Below, piece by piece: positions 8,383 through 17,158 of a stretch of 64,000 nt of DNA. Every line of letters begins with the position of its first letter. The first letter of the stretch is position 1. The notes under the pieces were generated by a model. It ran no database searches. It was not told the DNA's origin and was given only the letters and a program-made list of their open reading frames with translations. The position numbers and the translations under genes were made by a program. Where the stretch lies: positions 62,001 to 126,000 of the forward strand of contig NZ_LYVJ01000006.1 of NCBI RefSeq assembly GCF_001676385.1. The letters are read 5' to 3'. The stretch is from Stenotrophomonas maltophilia. Lineage in GTDB: Bacteria > Pseudomonadota > Gammaproteobacteria > Xanthomonadales > Xanthomonadaceae.

Positions 8383-10152
8383 TCAGTCCTCCTGCACCAA
8401 CCCGAACTCGCGCAGCAGCCCACCGATCTGGGTCTTGTCCAGCCTGCTCATCAGCAGGTTGCGCAGGAACGCAGGCCCGGGAATGTCCAGTTCCTTGCCA
8501 TCGCGCAAGCGACCGGTGGCGGCCAGCAGCGCGCGCACGTCGTAGGTCGAGTTGAACACCTCCGGCACGCCGCGTTCGATATCCAGCAGCGTGTACACCG
8601 CCTCCATCGGCGTGCGTACCGAGTACTCGGTGGTGAAGATGCAGTCGCGCTGCTTCGATTCGGCGAACTGGCCGATGAAGGCGAAGTTCACCGCACCCTC
8701 CGGCACCACGTCCGGGCGGTCACCGGCCTGGCGCGGCATGAAGAACGCGGTGATGTACGGCATCATCACCGGCACCGTCTTCGCGCCAGTCGCGGCCAGC
8801 TCATCGATCTCGTCTAACGGCACACCCAGGTGGTACAGCCACTCGCGGGTGATCTCCTCGCCGGTGCACTCCTGCATCGGCTTTTTCACGTAGTCGCCCG
8901 GCGTATCCACAAACAGCGAATACACCCAGACCACGATCTGGTCCTTCGGCTGGTTCTTGAAATGCGGCTGGCGGTTTACCGTCCAGCTCATCAGCCAGCG
9001 CGAGTCGCGCACACTGACGATGCCGCCGGTCACCACCTTGCCGCTGAACGGATCACGCTTGGCGATCTTCTGGATGTAGGCCGGAATACGTGCGTCCAGC
9101 GTGGTCACCGTGGCCGATTCCCACTTGGTTTCCGGTATGTGCGCGCCGAACACGTCCGGGCGCCCGAATGCCGCATCCTTCGCGGCGATGCGGCGCCACA
9201 GGTCCCAGGCCGGCGCCGGGCCCTCATTCAAGCGTGCCGCCGTGTGGTGATCGCCATTGTCCGAGTTCTCGGTGAGCGAACCGATGGTCATGAACAGCAG
9301 ATCATCCGCGCCCAGATCCACGCCACCGGCCACACCGTCGCGTGTCCAGTGGATGCGCGTGGCCTGCTTGCGGCCCGGCTGCAGATCAAAGTCGACATCG
9401 GTCACTTCGGTGCCGTACTGGAACACCACGCCATGGTCCTGCAGCCACTTCACCAGTGGCAGCACCAGCGACTCGTACTGGTTGTAGCGGGTGAACTTCA
9501 GCGCCGAGAAGTCCGGCAGCCCACCGATGTGGTGGATGAAACGGTGCAGGTACAGCTTCATCTCCAGCGCCGAGTGCCATTCCTCGAACGCGAACATCGT
9601 GCGCCAGTACAGCCAGAAGTTGCTGTCCAGGAAATCACGGCCCAGCACCTCGTCGATGCGCTTGTTCTCCATCTCCTGCCGGGTGGCCAGGAACAGCGCG
9701 ATGATGTCCTTCTGCGCCTGTTCGCTCAGGGTAAAGAGGCCATCGGTGTGCGCATCCTCGCCGCGATTGATCGTGGCGCGCTGCAAGGAATAGTTCGGGT
9801 CGTCCTTGTTCAACCAGTAGAACTCGTCCAGCACGCTGGCGTCGGCGATCTCCAGTGACGGGATCGAGCGGAACAGATCCCACAGGCACTCGAAGTGGTC
9901 CTCCATCTCGCGGCCCCCGCGGATTACAAAGCCCTTCTCCGGCACCTTCAGGCCATCCAGCGCGCCGCCAGGAATCTGCTGCTGCTCAAGAATGGTGATG
10001 CGCTTTCCGGCCATGCGCCCGTCACGTATCAGGAACGCGGCGCCGGCCAGCGAGGCCAGGCCCGAACCGACGAACCATGCGCGCTTGTCATCGACACCGG
10101 CGGGCTTGCGCGGACGCGCGAAGGCTTCGTAGTTGCCACTGCTGTAATACAT
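8383..10152 (-). CDS. ohyA: Oleate hydratase
   Basis: 589 residues, full length for the myosin-cross-reactive-antigen/oleate hydratase family, which adds water to the cis-9 double bond of unsaturated fatty acids to give 10-hydroxy acids. FAD-binding motifs are intact: GSGLASLAGAAF near residue 29 and GGALDG near 62. RGGREME carries the glutamate (E82 here) known in family members as the water-activating residue. It lacks a signal peptide and is expected to be cytoplasmic or membrane-peripheral. AAGGAG stands 7 bases before the ATG. In pathogens this enzyme detoxifies host antimicrobial fatty acids. Confidence 0.95.
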   Translation of the reverse strand: MYYSSGNYEAFARPRKPAGVDDKRAWFVGSGLASLAGAAFLIRDGRMAGKRITILEQQQIPGGALDGLKVPEKGFVIRGGREMEDHFECLWDLFRSIPSLEIADASVLDEFYWLNKDDPNYSLQRATINRGEDAHTDGLFTLSEQAQKDIIALFLATRQEMENKRIDEVLGRDFLDSNFWLYWRTMFAFEEWHSALEMKLYLHRFIHHIGGLPDFSALKFTRYNQYESLVLPLVKWLQDHGVVFQYGTEVTDVDFDLQPGRKQATRIHWTRDGVAGGVDLGADDLLFMTIGSLTENSDNGDHHTAARLNEGPAPAWDLWRRIAAKDAAFGRPDVFGAHIPETKWESATVTTLDARIPAYIQKIAKRDPFSGKVVTGGIVSVRDSRWLMSWTVNRQPHFKNQPKDQIVVWVYSLFVDTPGDYVKKPMQECTGEEITREWLYHLGVPLDEIDELAATGAKTVPVMMPYITAFFMPRQAGDRPDVVPEGAVNFAFIGQFAESKQRDCIFTTEYSVRTPMEAVYTLLDIERGVPEVFNSTYDVRALLAATGRLRDGKELDIPGPAFLRNLLMSRLDKTQIGGLLREFGLVQED

Positions 10153-10282
10153 GTGCTGCTCCTTCCTGGAGGGGTCGTCTCCACTCTAGCGCCGTACCGG
10201 TGTACCGCATGCTTCAGCCCGCCTGCGACCCAGTGACGCAGGCGGACTCCCCCTGCCCGGCAAACCGCCTGCATAGCCACCA

Positions 10283-10312
10283 TTGACATGCAGGTATTTA
10301 CCTGCATATAGT
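10283..10312 (+). promoter_or_regulatory. Promoter with ArsR-type operator in the spacer
   Basis: TTGACA at 10283-10288 and TATAGT at 10307-10312, with an 18-base spacer. A 9-2-9 palindrome (ATGCAGGTA-TT-TACCTGCAT, 10288-10307) fills the spacer exactly. A repressor bound here would block RNA polymerase. The ArsR protein encoded as the second gene of the operon is the obvious candidate. Confidence 0.85.
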
Positions 10313-10357
10313 CCATCCCGAGGGCGGCACCTGCCTGCCTATCGCGAGGAACCCGCA

Positions 10358-10813
10358 ATGGTGGATATCGCACATCGGGTCGGCATCAGAGCCCCCGCAC
10401 CCCAGGTGTACCGAGCCCTGGTCACCCCCGAAGGCGTGGCCGCCTGGTGGGCCGAAGACAGCCATGGCGACCGCGAGACCGGCGGCACGGTCAAGGTCCG
10501 TTTCACCCACGACGGCCAGGAGATCGGCGCTATGGAAATGCAGCTGGAACAGCTCATTCCCGGCGAGTTGGTGCTCTGGCAGTTCCTGGCCGGCCCCGCC
10601 GAATGGATCGGCACCCACGCGCGTTTCGCACTGAAACAGGAAGGCGACTACTGCATCGTCCTGTTCACCCATGAAGGCTGGAAAGAGCGCGTCGAGTTCA
10701 CCTCCCACTGCAGCACCAAGTGGGCAGTGTTCCTGATGAGCCTGAAAGCCCTGCTGGAAACCGGCAAGGGCCAGCCCAACCCCCGCGACGTCAGGATCGA
10801 CAACTGGAACTGA
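10358..10813 (+). CDS. SRPBCC (AHSA1-like) domain protein
   Basis: 151 residues in the START/Bet v1-like helix-grip fold: VGIRAPAPQVYRALVTPEGVAAWWAED at the N-terminus is the hallmark opening of the Activator-of-Hsp90 homologue 1 family, and EWIGTHARFAL with LLETGKG closes the domain. It is the first gene of a three-gene operon (SRPBCC-ArsR-SRPBCC) and starts at the ATG at 10358, after GAGGA. These proteins bind hydrophobic ligands; none is known for this one. Confidence 0.85.
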   Translation: MVDIAHRVGIRAPAPQVYRALVTPEGVAAWWAEDSHGDRETGGTVKVRFTHDGQEIGAMEMQLEQLIPGELVLWQFLAGPAEWIGTHARFALKQEGDYCIVLFTHEGWKERVEFTSHCSTKWAVFLMSLKALLETGKGQPNPRDVRIDNWN

Positions 10814-10824
10814 AGACGCCCCGC

Positions 10825-11139
10825 ATGAATGCAGACAAGGTGTTCAAGGCCCTGGCCGACCCCACGCGCCGGACGCTGCTGGACCTGCTCTGCGAAGACA
10901 ACGGCCAGACGCTGGGCCAGCTGTGCGAGCACCTGGACATGGCCCGGCAATCGGTCACCCAGCACCTGGGCCTGCTGGAAGACGCCAATTTGATCAGCAC
11001 CGTGCGCCGTGGCCGCGAGAAGCTGCACTTCATCAACCCGGTACCGCTGCACGAAGTCTACGAACGCTGGGTACGCAAGTTCGAGCAGCAGCGCCTGAGC
11101 CTGCTGCATGACCTGAAACGAGAACTGGAAGGAGAATGA
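10825..11139 (+). CDS. ArsR family winged-helix repressor
   Basis: 104 residues. Clear ArsR fold: VFKALADPTRRTLLDLL, then the recognition helix region LGQLCEHLDMARQSVTQHLG, and the wing ISTVRRGREKLHFINP. There is no cysteine-rich metal site; the DMARQSVTQHL helix is of the SRPBCC-partner type rather than a metal sensor. It lies 11 bases after the first SRPBCC gene and overlaps an alternative start of the next one. It most likely autoregulates through the palindrome at 10288-10307. Confidence 0.92.
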   Translation: MNADKVFKALADPTRRTLLDLLCEDNGQTLGQLCEHLDMARQSVTQHLGLLEDANLISTVRRGREKLHFINPVPLHEVYERWVRKFEQQRLSLLHDLKRELEGE

Positions 11140-11141
11140 CG

Positions 11142-11600
11142 ATGTCCGCAGAGTCCACTCGCTTCATCCACGTGATCTACATCGCCTCCACGCCACAGAA
11201 GGTGTTCGAGGCCATCACGCGCCCCGAGATCGCCCGCCGTTACTGGGGCCACGAGAACGTCTCGGACTGGAAGCCCGGCTCGCGCTGGCAGCATGTGCGC
11301 GCCAACGAAACGCGCTCGGTCGAGCTGGTCGGCGAGGTGGTGGAAAGTAGCCCGCCCTCGCGGCTGGTCATCACCTGGGCCGCCGCCTCGCAGGCCGACA
11401 ACCCCGATGCCTACAGCCGGGTCACCTTCGACATCGTGCCCTACCAGGACATGGTGCGGCTGACGGTTACCCATGACGAGCTGGAACCCGGCAGCGGCAT
11501 GGATACCGGCATCCGCCAGGGCTGGCCGATCGTGCTGTCGAGCCTGAAGTCGCTGCTGGAAACGGGCAAGGGGCTGGATGTGTTTGCGAAGCCGATGTGA
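11142..11600 (+). CDS. SRPBCC (AHSA1-like) domain protein
   Basis: 152 residues, a second helix-grip protein: FIHVIYIASTPQKVFEAITRPEIARRYWG and a final LLETGKGLDVF. The ATG at 11136 overlaps the arsR stop, but AAGGAG at 11129-11134 is correctly spaced only for the ATG at 11142, so that start is chosen. Encoded together with ArsR and another SRPBCC protein. Such proteins often act in stress or small-molecule handling. Confidence 0.85.
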   Translation: MSAESTRFIHVIYIASTPQKVFEAITRPEIARRYWGHENVSDWKPGSRWQHVRANETRSVELVGEVVESSPPSRLVITWAAASQADNPDAYSRVTFDIVPYQDMVRLTVTHDELEPGSGMDTGIRQGWPIVLSSLKSLLETGKGLDVFAKPM

Positions 11601-11614
11601 GTCGCGCCGCAATC

Positions 11615-11638
11615 GGCGGCGGAGCGCCATCCGCCGCC
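11615..11638. terminator. Hairpin between convergent genes
   Basis: Perfect 9-6-9 inverted repeat GGCGGCGGA...TCCGCCGCC between the convergent SRPBCC and hydrolase genes. No clear T-run follows, so intrinsic termination is uncertain. Confidence 0.4.
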
Positions 11639-11654
11639 AGCGCTCCCTATCCGC

Positions 11655-12941
11655 TCAATCGCTCACTCTGCGCGCGCGCCCGTATTGCCCATGCACGTCC
11701 TGCTTGATCCAATCGGCCAGCAGGCGCAGATAACCGTCGGTGATCCGCGTCGACACCCGGTTGCCTTCGGCATCGGTGCGGAACTCGACCATGCCATGGT
11801 CGGTGTCGGGGAACAGGTAGGTCTCGATCGGCTGTCCTGACGTGCGCAGGCGCGACAGGATCGAACGCGTGGCGGCAATCGGCGCGGCGCGGTCCTGCTC
11901 GGCCAGCACCCACAGCAACGGCACCTTCAAACGGCGCAGCGCAGCCTCGGCATCGTGGTCCCAGATCAGCTCCAGGTTGTCGAAGCGCGCGCGACCGATC
12001 CGGCGCAGGTCAGCATCACTCATGCGCAGCATGTCGCCGCTGTATTCACCACCGATCGTCCTGGCCCACGGCGCGTCACCGATCTGCGCACGCACCCTGG
12101 CCAGCGCCTCGAAACCATCACTGAAATGCGTGCGCATCAGCTGCGCCGTGGCGTCCGACAGCTGGCCGACCTGCTTCATGGCCGCCGCATCCAGTTGCAG
12201 GCGGTGCGCCTCGTCGAACAACTGCTCGCGGTCCTCCTCGATGGGCGAGACCACCAGCCCGAAACCGATCGCCACAAAATCCGCCTGCGAGCGTGTCGCC
12301 GCCAATGGCGCGATCCAACCGCCCTGGCTGCCGCCGAAGTAGCCGGCACGGCCGAAGCGGCCTTTGGCCAGTTCACGCGCCTTCGCCAGCGCCGCCGCCG
12401 CGTCGTCAGCCAGCAGCTCGAAGTTCTGCGTGTACTCGCCTTCCGAATCGCCGGTACCGCGCTTGTGGTAGGCGAACACCGAAATGCCCTGCGCCACCAG
12501 CATGCGCTGGTAGATCGCCGCCACTGCCATGGTGCGTTCCGAGCCATGCACCAGCACCACCAGCGGCCGCTTCGGGTCGGCCGGACCGGCCGGCTCGATC
12601 AGCTGCCCGACCAGTTTCGTTCCGGCACTGGTGAAGGTCGTCCCGGTATCGCGGGTCGGCAGCCGCTGCCAGCGCTGCGTCGCCCCGGCGGATGTCCTGA
12701 AGCGGACCACATCGTCGACACAGCTCACCGGTGCACCGGCATCGCCGGTGGCACCGCGTCGCCCATCCAGCATCAGATAGCGTTGGCCCGTGGCCGGCGC
12801 CACGGCCGGCGCACCCAGCACCACGATGTTGCCTTGCCCATCACCGTAGGCGCTGGCCGTGCACACCTCGGCAGCTGCAACCGGCAAGCTCGAACACACC
12901 AGCACCGCCATCAACAACGAACGTCCTTTCCACCCTGCCAT
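11655..12941 (-). CDS. Secreted alpha/beta hydrolase
   Basis: 428 residues from the ATG at 12941, beginning MAGWKGRSLLMAVLVCSSL, a signal peptide ending near VAAAE. The alpha/beta-hydrolase elements are present: VVLVHGSERT (oxyanion loop), GYFGGSQGGW (nucleophile elbow, Ser in GxSxG), AEQDRAAP (acid) and DTDHGMVEF (catalytic His). Probably an exported esterase or dienelactone-hydrolase-like enzyme. Upstream in-frame starts would spoil the signal peptide. Convergent with the SRPBCC operon. Confidence 0.82.
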   Translation of the reverse strand: MAGWKGRSLLMAVLVCSSLPVAAAEVCTASAYGDGQGNIVVLGAPAVAPATGQRYLMLDGRRGATGDAGAPVSCVDDVVRFRTSAGATQRWQRLPTRDTGTTFTSAGTKLVGQLIEPAGPADPKRPLVVLVHGSERTMAVAAIYQRMLVAQGISVFAYHKRGTGDSEGEYTQNFELLADDAAAALAKARELAKGRFGRAGYFGGSQGGWIAPLAATRSQADFVAIGFGLVVSPIEEDREQLFDEAHRLQLDAAAMKQVGQLSDATAQLMRTHFSDGFEALARVRAQIGDAPWARTIGGEYSGDMLRMSDADLRRIGRARFDNLELIWDHDAEAALRRLKVPLLWVLAEQDRAAPIAATRSILSRLRTSGQPIETYLFPDTDHGMVEFRTDAEGNRVSTRITDGYLRLLADWIKQDVHGQYGRARRVSD

Positions 12942-13166
12942 GCCCTTCCCCGGTATCGTGAACCCGCCTCGTGCGGGCGCCCGGCGCAGCCTAGCGCGTT
13001 CATCCACCAGATTCATGCTGCACCCGCTCGCTGTGGCGCCGCGCGCGACCATACTGCGCGAGCGAGACGTACATCAGGACCGCCCCATGCACCCCCACCT
13101 CGAACGGATCGGCTGTTTCGTGGCCGAGTGGGAGACCCTGCAGGCACGCCTGCCGGTGTCGGCCAG

Positions 13167-13949
13167 CTAACGGGCGGTCCAGCCCCCATCCACCGGCATC
13201 GCCGTGCCGGTGATCTGCGCCGCAGCGTCCGATGCCAGGAACACCACCATCCCGCCCAGCTGCTCGGGAGTGACGAACTGCAACGAAGGCTGCTTCTCGG
13301 CCAGCAGCGCGCGGGCGGCGGACTCCTGATCCGTGCCTTCCTTCTCCGCCAACGCGGTGATCTGCTGCTCGACCAGCGCCGTCCGCACCCAGCCTGGGCA
13401 GATCGCGTTGGCGGTGATGCCGGTGCCCGCATTCTCCAGCGCGGTCACCTTGGTGAAGCCCACCACACCGTGCTTGGCCGCCACATAGGCCGATTTGTTC
13501 ACCGAGCCGACCAGCCCGTGCACCGACGCGATGTTGATGATGCGGCCAGCGCCCTGCTGCTTCATATGGGGCAAGACCGCTGCCGTGGCATGGAACACCG
13601 CTGACAGGTTCAGCGCCAGGATTGCATCCCACTTCTCAACCGGAAATTCCTCGATCGATGCGGTGTGCTGGATACCCGCGTTGTTCACCAGGATATCGAT
13701 GCGCCCCATCGTCGCGACGGCGCGGTCGATCATCTCGCGCACTGCCTCGCCCCGCGACAGATCGGCGCCATCGTGCGCTACCCGTACGCCGAACTCAGCT
13801 TCCAGGCCGGTACGGATGCGTTCGATCTCTGCCGCATCGCCAAAGCCATTCAACACGATGTCCGCGCCCTGCCGCGCCAGTGCCGTGGCAATGCCAAGAC
13901 CGATACCACTGGTGGAGCCGGTGACTACCGCAACCTTTCCAGAGAACAT
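13167..13949 (-). CDS. 3-hydroxybutyrate dehydrogenase
   Basis: 260 residues, the usual length of bacterial D-3-hydroxybutyrate dehydrogenases (SDR family). TGSTSGIGLGIA opens the Rossmann fold; NNAGIQHTASIEEFP and SVHGLVGSVNKSAYVAAKHG (Ser...Tyr-x-x-x-Lys) hold the catalytic residues. VKAICPGWV-type substrate-loop sequence (NAICPGWVRT) and a C-terminal VDGGWTAR also fit. It interconverts 3-hydroxybutyrate and acetoacetate with NAD in ketone-body or PHB use. The ATG at 13949 starts at the first beta strand. Confidence 0.88.
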   Translation of the reverse strand: MFSGKVAVVTGSTSGIGLGIATALARQGADIVLNGFGDAAEIERIRTGLEAEFGVRVAHDGADLSRGEAVREMIDRAVATMGRIDILVNNAGIQHTASIEEFPVEKWDAILALNLSAVFHATAAVLPHMKQQGAGRIINIASVHGLVGSVNKSAYVAAKHGVVGFTKVTALENAGTGITANAICPGWVRTALVEQQITALAEKEGTDQESAARALLAEKQPSLQFVTPEQLGGMVVFLASDAAAQITGTAMPVDGGWTAR

Positions 13950-14036
13950 GGGCGAGCTTCCATTGGGCGTAGGCCGCCAGTGTAGCTCCACGCGCCAACC
14001 CCCTTTTGAATTGGAACGACCGATGTCGGCCCACGG

Positions 14037-14516
14037 TTAGAAGATAACGCTCGCCCGATCAACGTTCGCCAGCGGATTGGCCTTCCGCACCGCCTCCAGA
14101 AAGAGCAGGAAGTCGCGGTTGAACAGCGTCAGGTTGTTGGTGAACGTCACGCACTTTCTACCCGATGCTTTGCTGAAGCATACCTGCCAGACGTAGCGCG
14201 CATAGATGACGTCGGACGTTCGTGTGACTGAGGTGATCTGCGAGAGCGGAACCGCCGTGGGCACCGGGCCCCGCCGCAGGTAGAAGGATTCTGTATCAAA
14301 GAAGTAGTGCTCGCGATCCTCTTTGCCATCCACCATCGCCAAGGTCATGGACGTGCGGGAAATCCGGCGAGGCGGACTCAAACGCAGCCCTGATCCCAAC
14401 GCAGAACGGGCTCTCAGTGTCCTTCGCCGCTGGATGAACCACATGGTCAACAACGGAAGCGCTGCAAGGACAATGAAACCTACGGTCTTCAAAACAGTTT
14501 CCAGCGTGCTTGGCAC
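14037..14516 (-). CDS. Hypothetical single-pass membrane protein
   Basis: 159 residues from a GTG start. One N-terminal transmembrane helix (VGFIVLAALPLLTMWFI) is followed by Arg-rich residues, so the C-terminal domain is predicted to be cytoplasmic. The soluble part (YFFDTESFYLRRGPVPTAVP, ITSVTRTSDV) looks like a small beta-rich PH-like domain, but no family was recognised. It lies next to the MazG-DUF2075 module; whether it belongs with it is unclear, since it is outside the flanking repeats. Confidence 0.5.
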   Translation of the reverse strand: MPSTLETVLKTVGFIVLAALPLLTMWFIQRRRTLRARSALGSGLRLSPPRRISRTSMTLAMVDGKEDREHYFFDTESFYLRRGPVPTAVPLSQITSVTRTSDVIYARYVWQVCFSKASGRKCVTFTNNLTLFNRDFLLFLEAVRKANPLANVDRASVIF

Positions 14517-14822
14517 ACAGATCTCCTGGATGATCGTTCAGGATGGGCGACGCCCTGCTTGCAGGGCCCGGTAGATCCACGCCACGCGTTGGTGCTCTCG
14601 CCTTATCACCCCCCACTTCCAATGATGATGAGCTTCCATCGGGTGCAGGAAGCCATTGTAGCTACTGTCTTCAGCCCTACTGACGGTGTTGCGGCGCCCG
14701 CCCTTCACCGACCGGGGCTGTTTCATATCCCAGTCGATTCTCCGGACATCAACGCGTGTGTGTCGCTTACGCCCTGCCGGGATGGGTAGAATTGGCCATA
14801 TCGTGTCGCATAAGGCCATGCC
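14517..14822. other. Intergenic region with left flanking repeat of the MazG module
   Basis: About 300 bases without a credible gene. Positions 14571-14626 resemble 17103-17158: shared blocks are TCCACGCCAC, GCTCTCGCCT and the 13-mer CACTTCCAATGAT. The first part also resembles a decayed GTAG-headed palindrome. On the minus strand the 13-mer corresponds to the final HWK codons of the lipoprotein gene at 17145. The promoter for mazG must lie in 14740-14822. Confidence 0.5.
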
Positions 14823-15197
14823 ATGGATCACCCTCTTGTTGAGGTTCGGGGCGCTGCCCAAGCGCTCAGGGAGTTCGCCGAAGCCCGTGACTGGGCTCAG
14901 TTCCACTCCCCCAAGAACCTTGTCATGGCGCTCTCTGGTGAAGTTGGAGAGCTGAACGAAATCTTCCAGTGGATGACGGAGGCTGACTCCTTCAAGGCAG
15001 CGTCCTCTGAAGCCACCGCCAAGGCCGTGCGCGACGAGATCGCCGACGTAGCCTTGTACCTCATCCGACTGTCTGACGTGCTCGGCATCGACTTGAATGA
15101 AGCCGTCAGCAGCAAGCTGGCCACGAACGCCGCCAAGTACCCGGTGGACCTCTCCCGTGGCGTCAGCACCAAGTACAACAAGCTGGCGCAGCCATGA
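14823..15197 (+). CDS. MazG-like nucleotide pyrophosphohydrolase
   Basis: 124 residues of all-alpha NTP pyrophosphohydrolase fold, close to the RS21-C6/dCTPase branch. The metal-binding signature is intact: GEVGELNEIFQW and later DEIADVALYLIRLSDVLG (ExxE...ExxD). These enzymes hydrolyse (d)NTPs to (d)NMP and PPi. The stop codon overlaps the ATG of the following helicase gene (ATGA), so the two are translationally coupled. Pairing with a nuclease-helicase suggests nucleotide depletion or altered-nucleotide handling during phage attack; this is inference. Confidence 0.88.
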   Translation: MDHPLVEVRGAAQALREFAEARDWAQFHSPKNLVMALSGEVGELNEIFQWMTEADSFKAASSEATAKAVRDEIADVALYLIRLSDVLGIDLNEAVSSKLATNAAKYPVDLSRGVSTKYNKLAQP

Positions 15198-17077
15198 TCG
15201 TCTATCAGGCGGACAAGGACGCGTTCCTTCGTGACTGCAACAATGAGGAGATCGAGGAGGTCATCCTCGCCAGCTACAAGGCAGCCACGAACACCAGGGT
15301 CAGCAGCTCCGAAGTCGTTTCCTGGCGTGATTCGCTGAGATATGTCGCTCGCGCGCTGAATCACCCCTCCATTCCCGGGGACATCGGCGTGGCAGTGGAG
15401 TTCATTCTTCCGCAATCGCGAAAGCGCATCGATGTTGTCCTGACCGGCCACGCCGCGGACGGGTCGCCCCACGTCATCATTGTCGAACTCAAGCAGTGGT
15501 CGGTGATCAAGCCTTCCGCTCGTGACGCGATGATCGAGCTACGCCCGGGAGACCTACGCGTCCACCCCAGTTATCAGGCATGGTCCTATTCCACCTTCCT
15601 GGAGGGCTTCAATGAAGCCGTCTACGAAGGCAAGCTCCAGCTTCACCCCTGTGCCTACCTGCACAACTATGTGCGGGACGGCGTGATCGACTCGCCGCAC
15701 TACCAGCCTTACATCCAGCGTGCCCCGCTCTTTCTGAAGGGCTCGTCCGACCTTCAGGATCTGCGCACCTTCATTGGTCAGTATACCAGTAGGGGTAACG
15801 GCCTCCCGGTGTTGGCCGAACTGGACAGCGGGCGTATCCGCCCCTCCAAGGTACTCGCCGACGAAGTGTATCGGCTCCTGTCAGGGAATGGTGCGTTCAC
15901 CTTGCTGGACGAGCAGAAGCATGTATTCGAAGCAGCCAAGGCGGCATGTGCTCAGGCCCACGCAGACAGGAAACCCCGTGTCGTCATCGTTGAAGGCGGC
16001 CCAGGTACGGGCAAATCAGTCGTCGCTGTGAATCTTCTGGCCACGCTACGCGATGGCCTGAACGTAAAGTACATCTCGAAGAATGCCGCACCGCGTGCGG
16101 TCTACAGCAATGCGCTTGGAAAATCGAAGGACAATGCGCGCCTGCACCATTTCTTTGGCGGTTCCGGAGCCTTTATTGATTCCCCTGAGAACGAATTCGA
16201 CGCGCTGATTGTCGACGAAGCACACCGGCTTACCGAGCAAGGCGGATTCTACGGAAACGAGGGCAAGAACCAGATCATGGAGCTGATCAACGCTGCCCTG
16301 TGCAGCGTGTTCTTCATTGATGAGGATCAACGAGTCACGCTCAAGGATATCGGCACCAAGGAAGCCATCCGGGAATTTGCGATTGCCCGCGGCGCTACCG
16401 TGGAAGAGTACGCCCTGTCATCGCAGTTCCGCTGCGCGGGCTCGGACGGCTACCTGGCATGGCTGGATGACGTGCTGCAGATCCGCCCAACCGCGAACCC
16501 CACACTGGACGGGATCAATTACGACTTCCAGATATTCGACGACCCGACCGCGCTGCATGCTGCCATTGAATCAAAGAACACCGGCAACCGCGCACGCGTA
16601 GTAGCAGGTTACTGCTGGCCCTGGAACAGCAAGAAGAACAGCAAGGAGATGGACATTGTCATCGGCAATTACCGGCGGCAATGGAACCTGGACAAGGACG
16701 GAAGCCTCTGGATCGTCTCCGCAGACTCGATTGACCAGGTGGGCTGCATCCATACCTGCCAAGGGCTGGAAGTCGACTACATTGGGGTGATCATCGGGCC
16801 GGACCTGGTCGTGGAAGACGGCGAGCTCAAGACCGTACCTCGCGCGCGGGACCGGCACGACAAGACCATGAAGGGGTTCGTAAAGCTGTCAAAGTCCCAT
16901 CCCGCCCATGCCGCCGAGCTTGCAGACACCATCATCAGGAACACCTACCGCACCTTGATGACCCGAGGGATGAAGGGCTGCTACGTCTACGCAACCGACC
17001 CGCAGGTTGCCGCCTACTTCAGGGCCCGGCTGCAGCGACAGGCAGCCGCAGAACAGTCGGTTGAGGTGGAGGCCTAA
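15194..17077 (+). CDS. Nuclease-helicase of the DUF2075 (Schlafen-like P-loop) type
   Basis: 627 residues. The N-terminal part contains a PD-(D/E)xK-like core (RIDVVLTG, D80; VIIVELKQW, E98 and K100). Then come a Walker A motif GGPGTGKS (268-275) and DALIVDEAHRL (Walker B, DEAH at 341-344). Late motifs include SSQFRCAGSDGYLAW and TCQGLEVDYIGVIIG, a superfamily-1-type motif typical of DUF2075 proteins. DNA or RNA unwinding coupled to cleavage is expected. It overlaps the MazG gene by four bases. This module is a likely defence unit, but no published system name can be assigned with confidence. Confidence 0.8.
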   Translation: MIVYQADKDAFLRDCNNEEIEEVILASYKAATNTRVSSSEVVSWRDSLRYVARALNHPSIPGDIGVAVEFILPQSRKRIDVVLTGHAADGSPHVIIVELKQWSVIKPSARDAMIELRPGDLRVHPSYQAWSYSTFLEGFNEAVYEGKLQLHPCAYLHNYVRDGVIDSPHYQPYIQRAPLFLKGSSDLQDLRTFIGQYTSRGNGLPVLAELDSGRIRPSKVLADEVYRLLSGNGAFTLLDEQKHVFEAAKAACAQAHADRKPRVVIVEGGPGTGKSVVAVNLLATLRDGLNVKYISKNAAPRAVYSNALGKSKDNARLHHFFGGSGAFIDSPENEFDALIVDEAHRLTEQGGFYGNEGKNQIMELINAALCSVFFIDEDQRVTLKDIGTKEAIREFAIARGATVEEYALSSQFRCAGSDGYLAWLDDVLQIRPTANPTLDGINYDFQIFDDPTALHAAIESKNTGNRARVVAGYCWPWNSKKNSKEMDIVIGNYRRQWNLDKDGSLWIVSADSIDQVGCIHTCQGLEVDYIGVIIGPDLVVEDGELKTVPRARDRHDKTMKGFVKLSKSHPAHAAELADTIIRNTYRTLMTRGMKGCYVYATDPQVAAYFRARLQRQAAAEQSVEVEA

Positions 17078-17102
17078 GCGCTCCACCTGACGGCCATCCC
17101 CG

Positions 17103-17158
17103 ATAGGTCCACGCCACACGGCTGGCTCTCGCCTCAACGCCTCATCACTTCCAATGAT
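17103..17158. repeat. Right flanking repeat of the MazG-DUF2075 module
   Basis: Imperfect direct repeat of 14571-14626, with the shared blocks TCCACGCCAC, GCTCTCGCCT and CACTTCCAATGAT. It covers the last codons and the stop of the lipoprotein gene. Confidence 0.5.

Noticed and set aside
13087..13170. A 27-residue plus-strand ORF (MHPHLERIGCFVAEWETLQA...)
   Set aside because: It starts between two genes and overlaps the end of the 3-hydroxybutyrate dehydrogenase gene, with no ribosome site or known family; it could be a remnant but cannot be supported.
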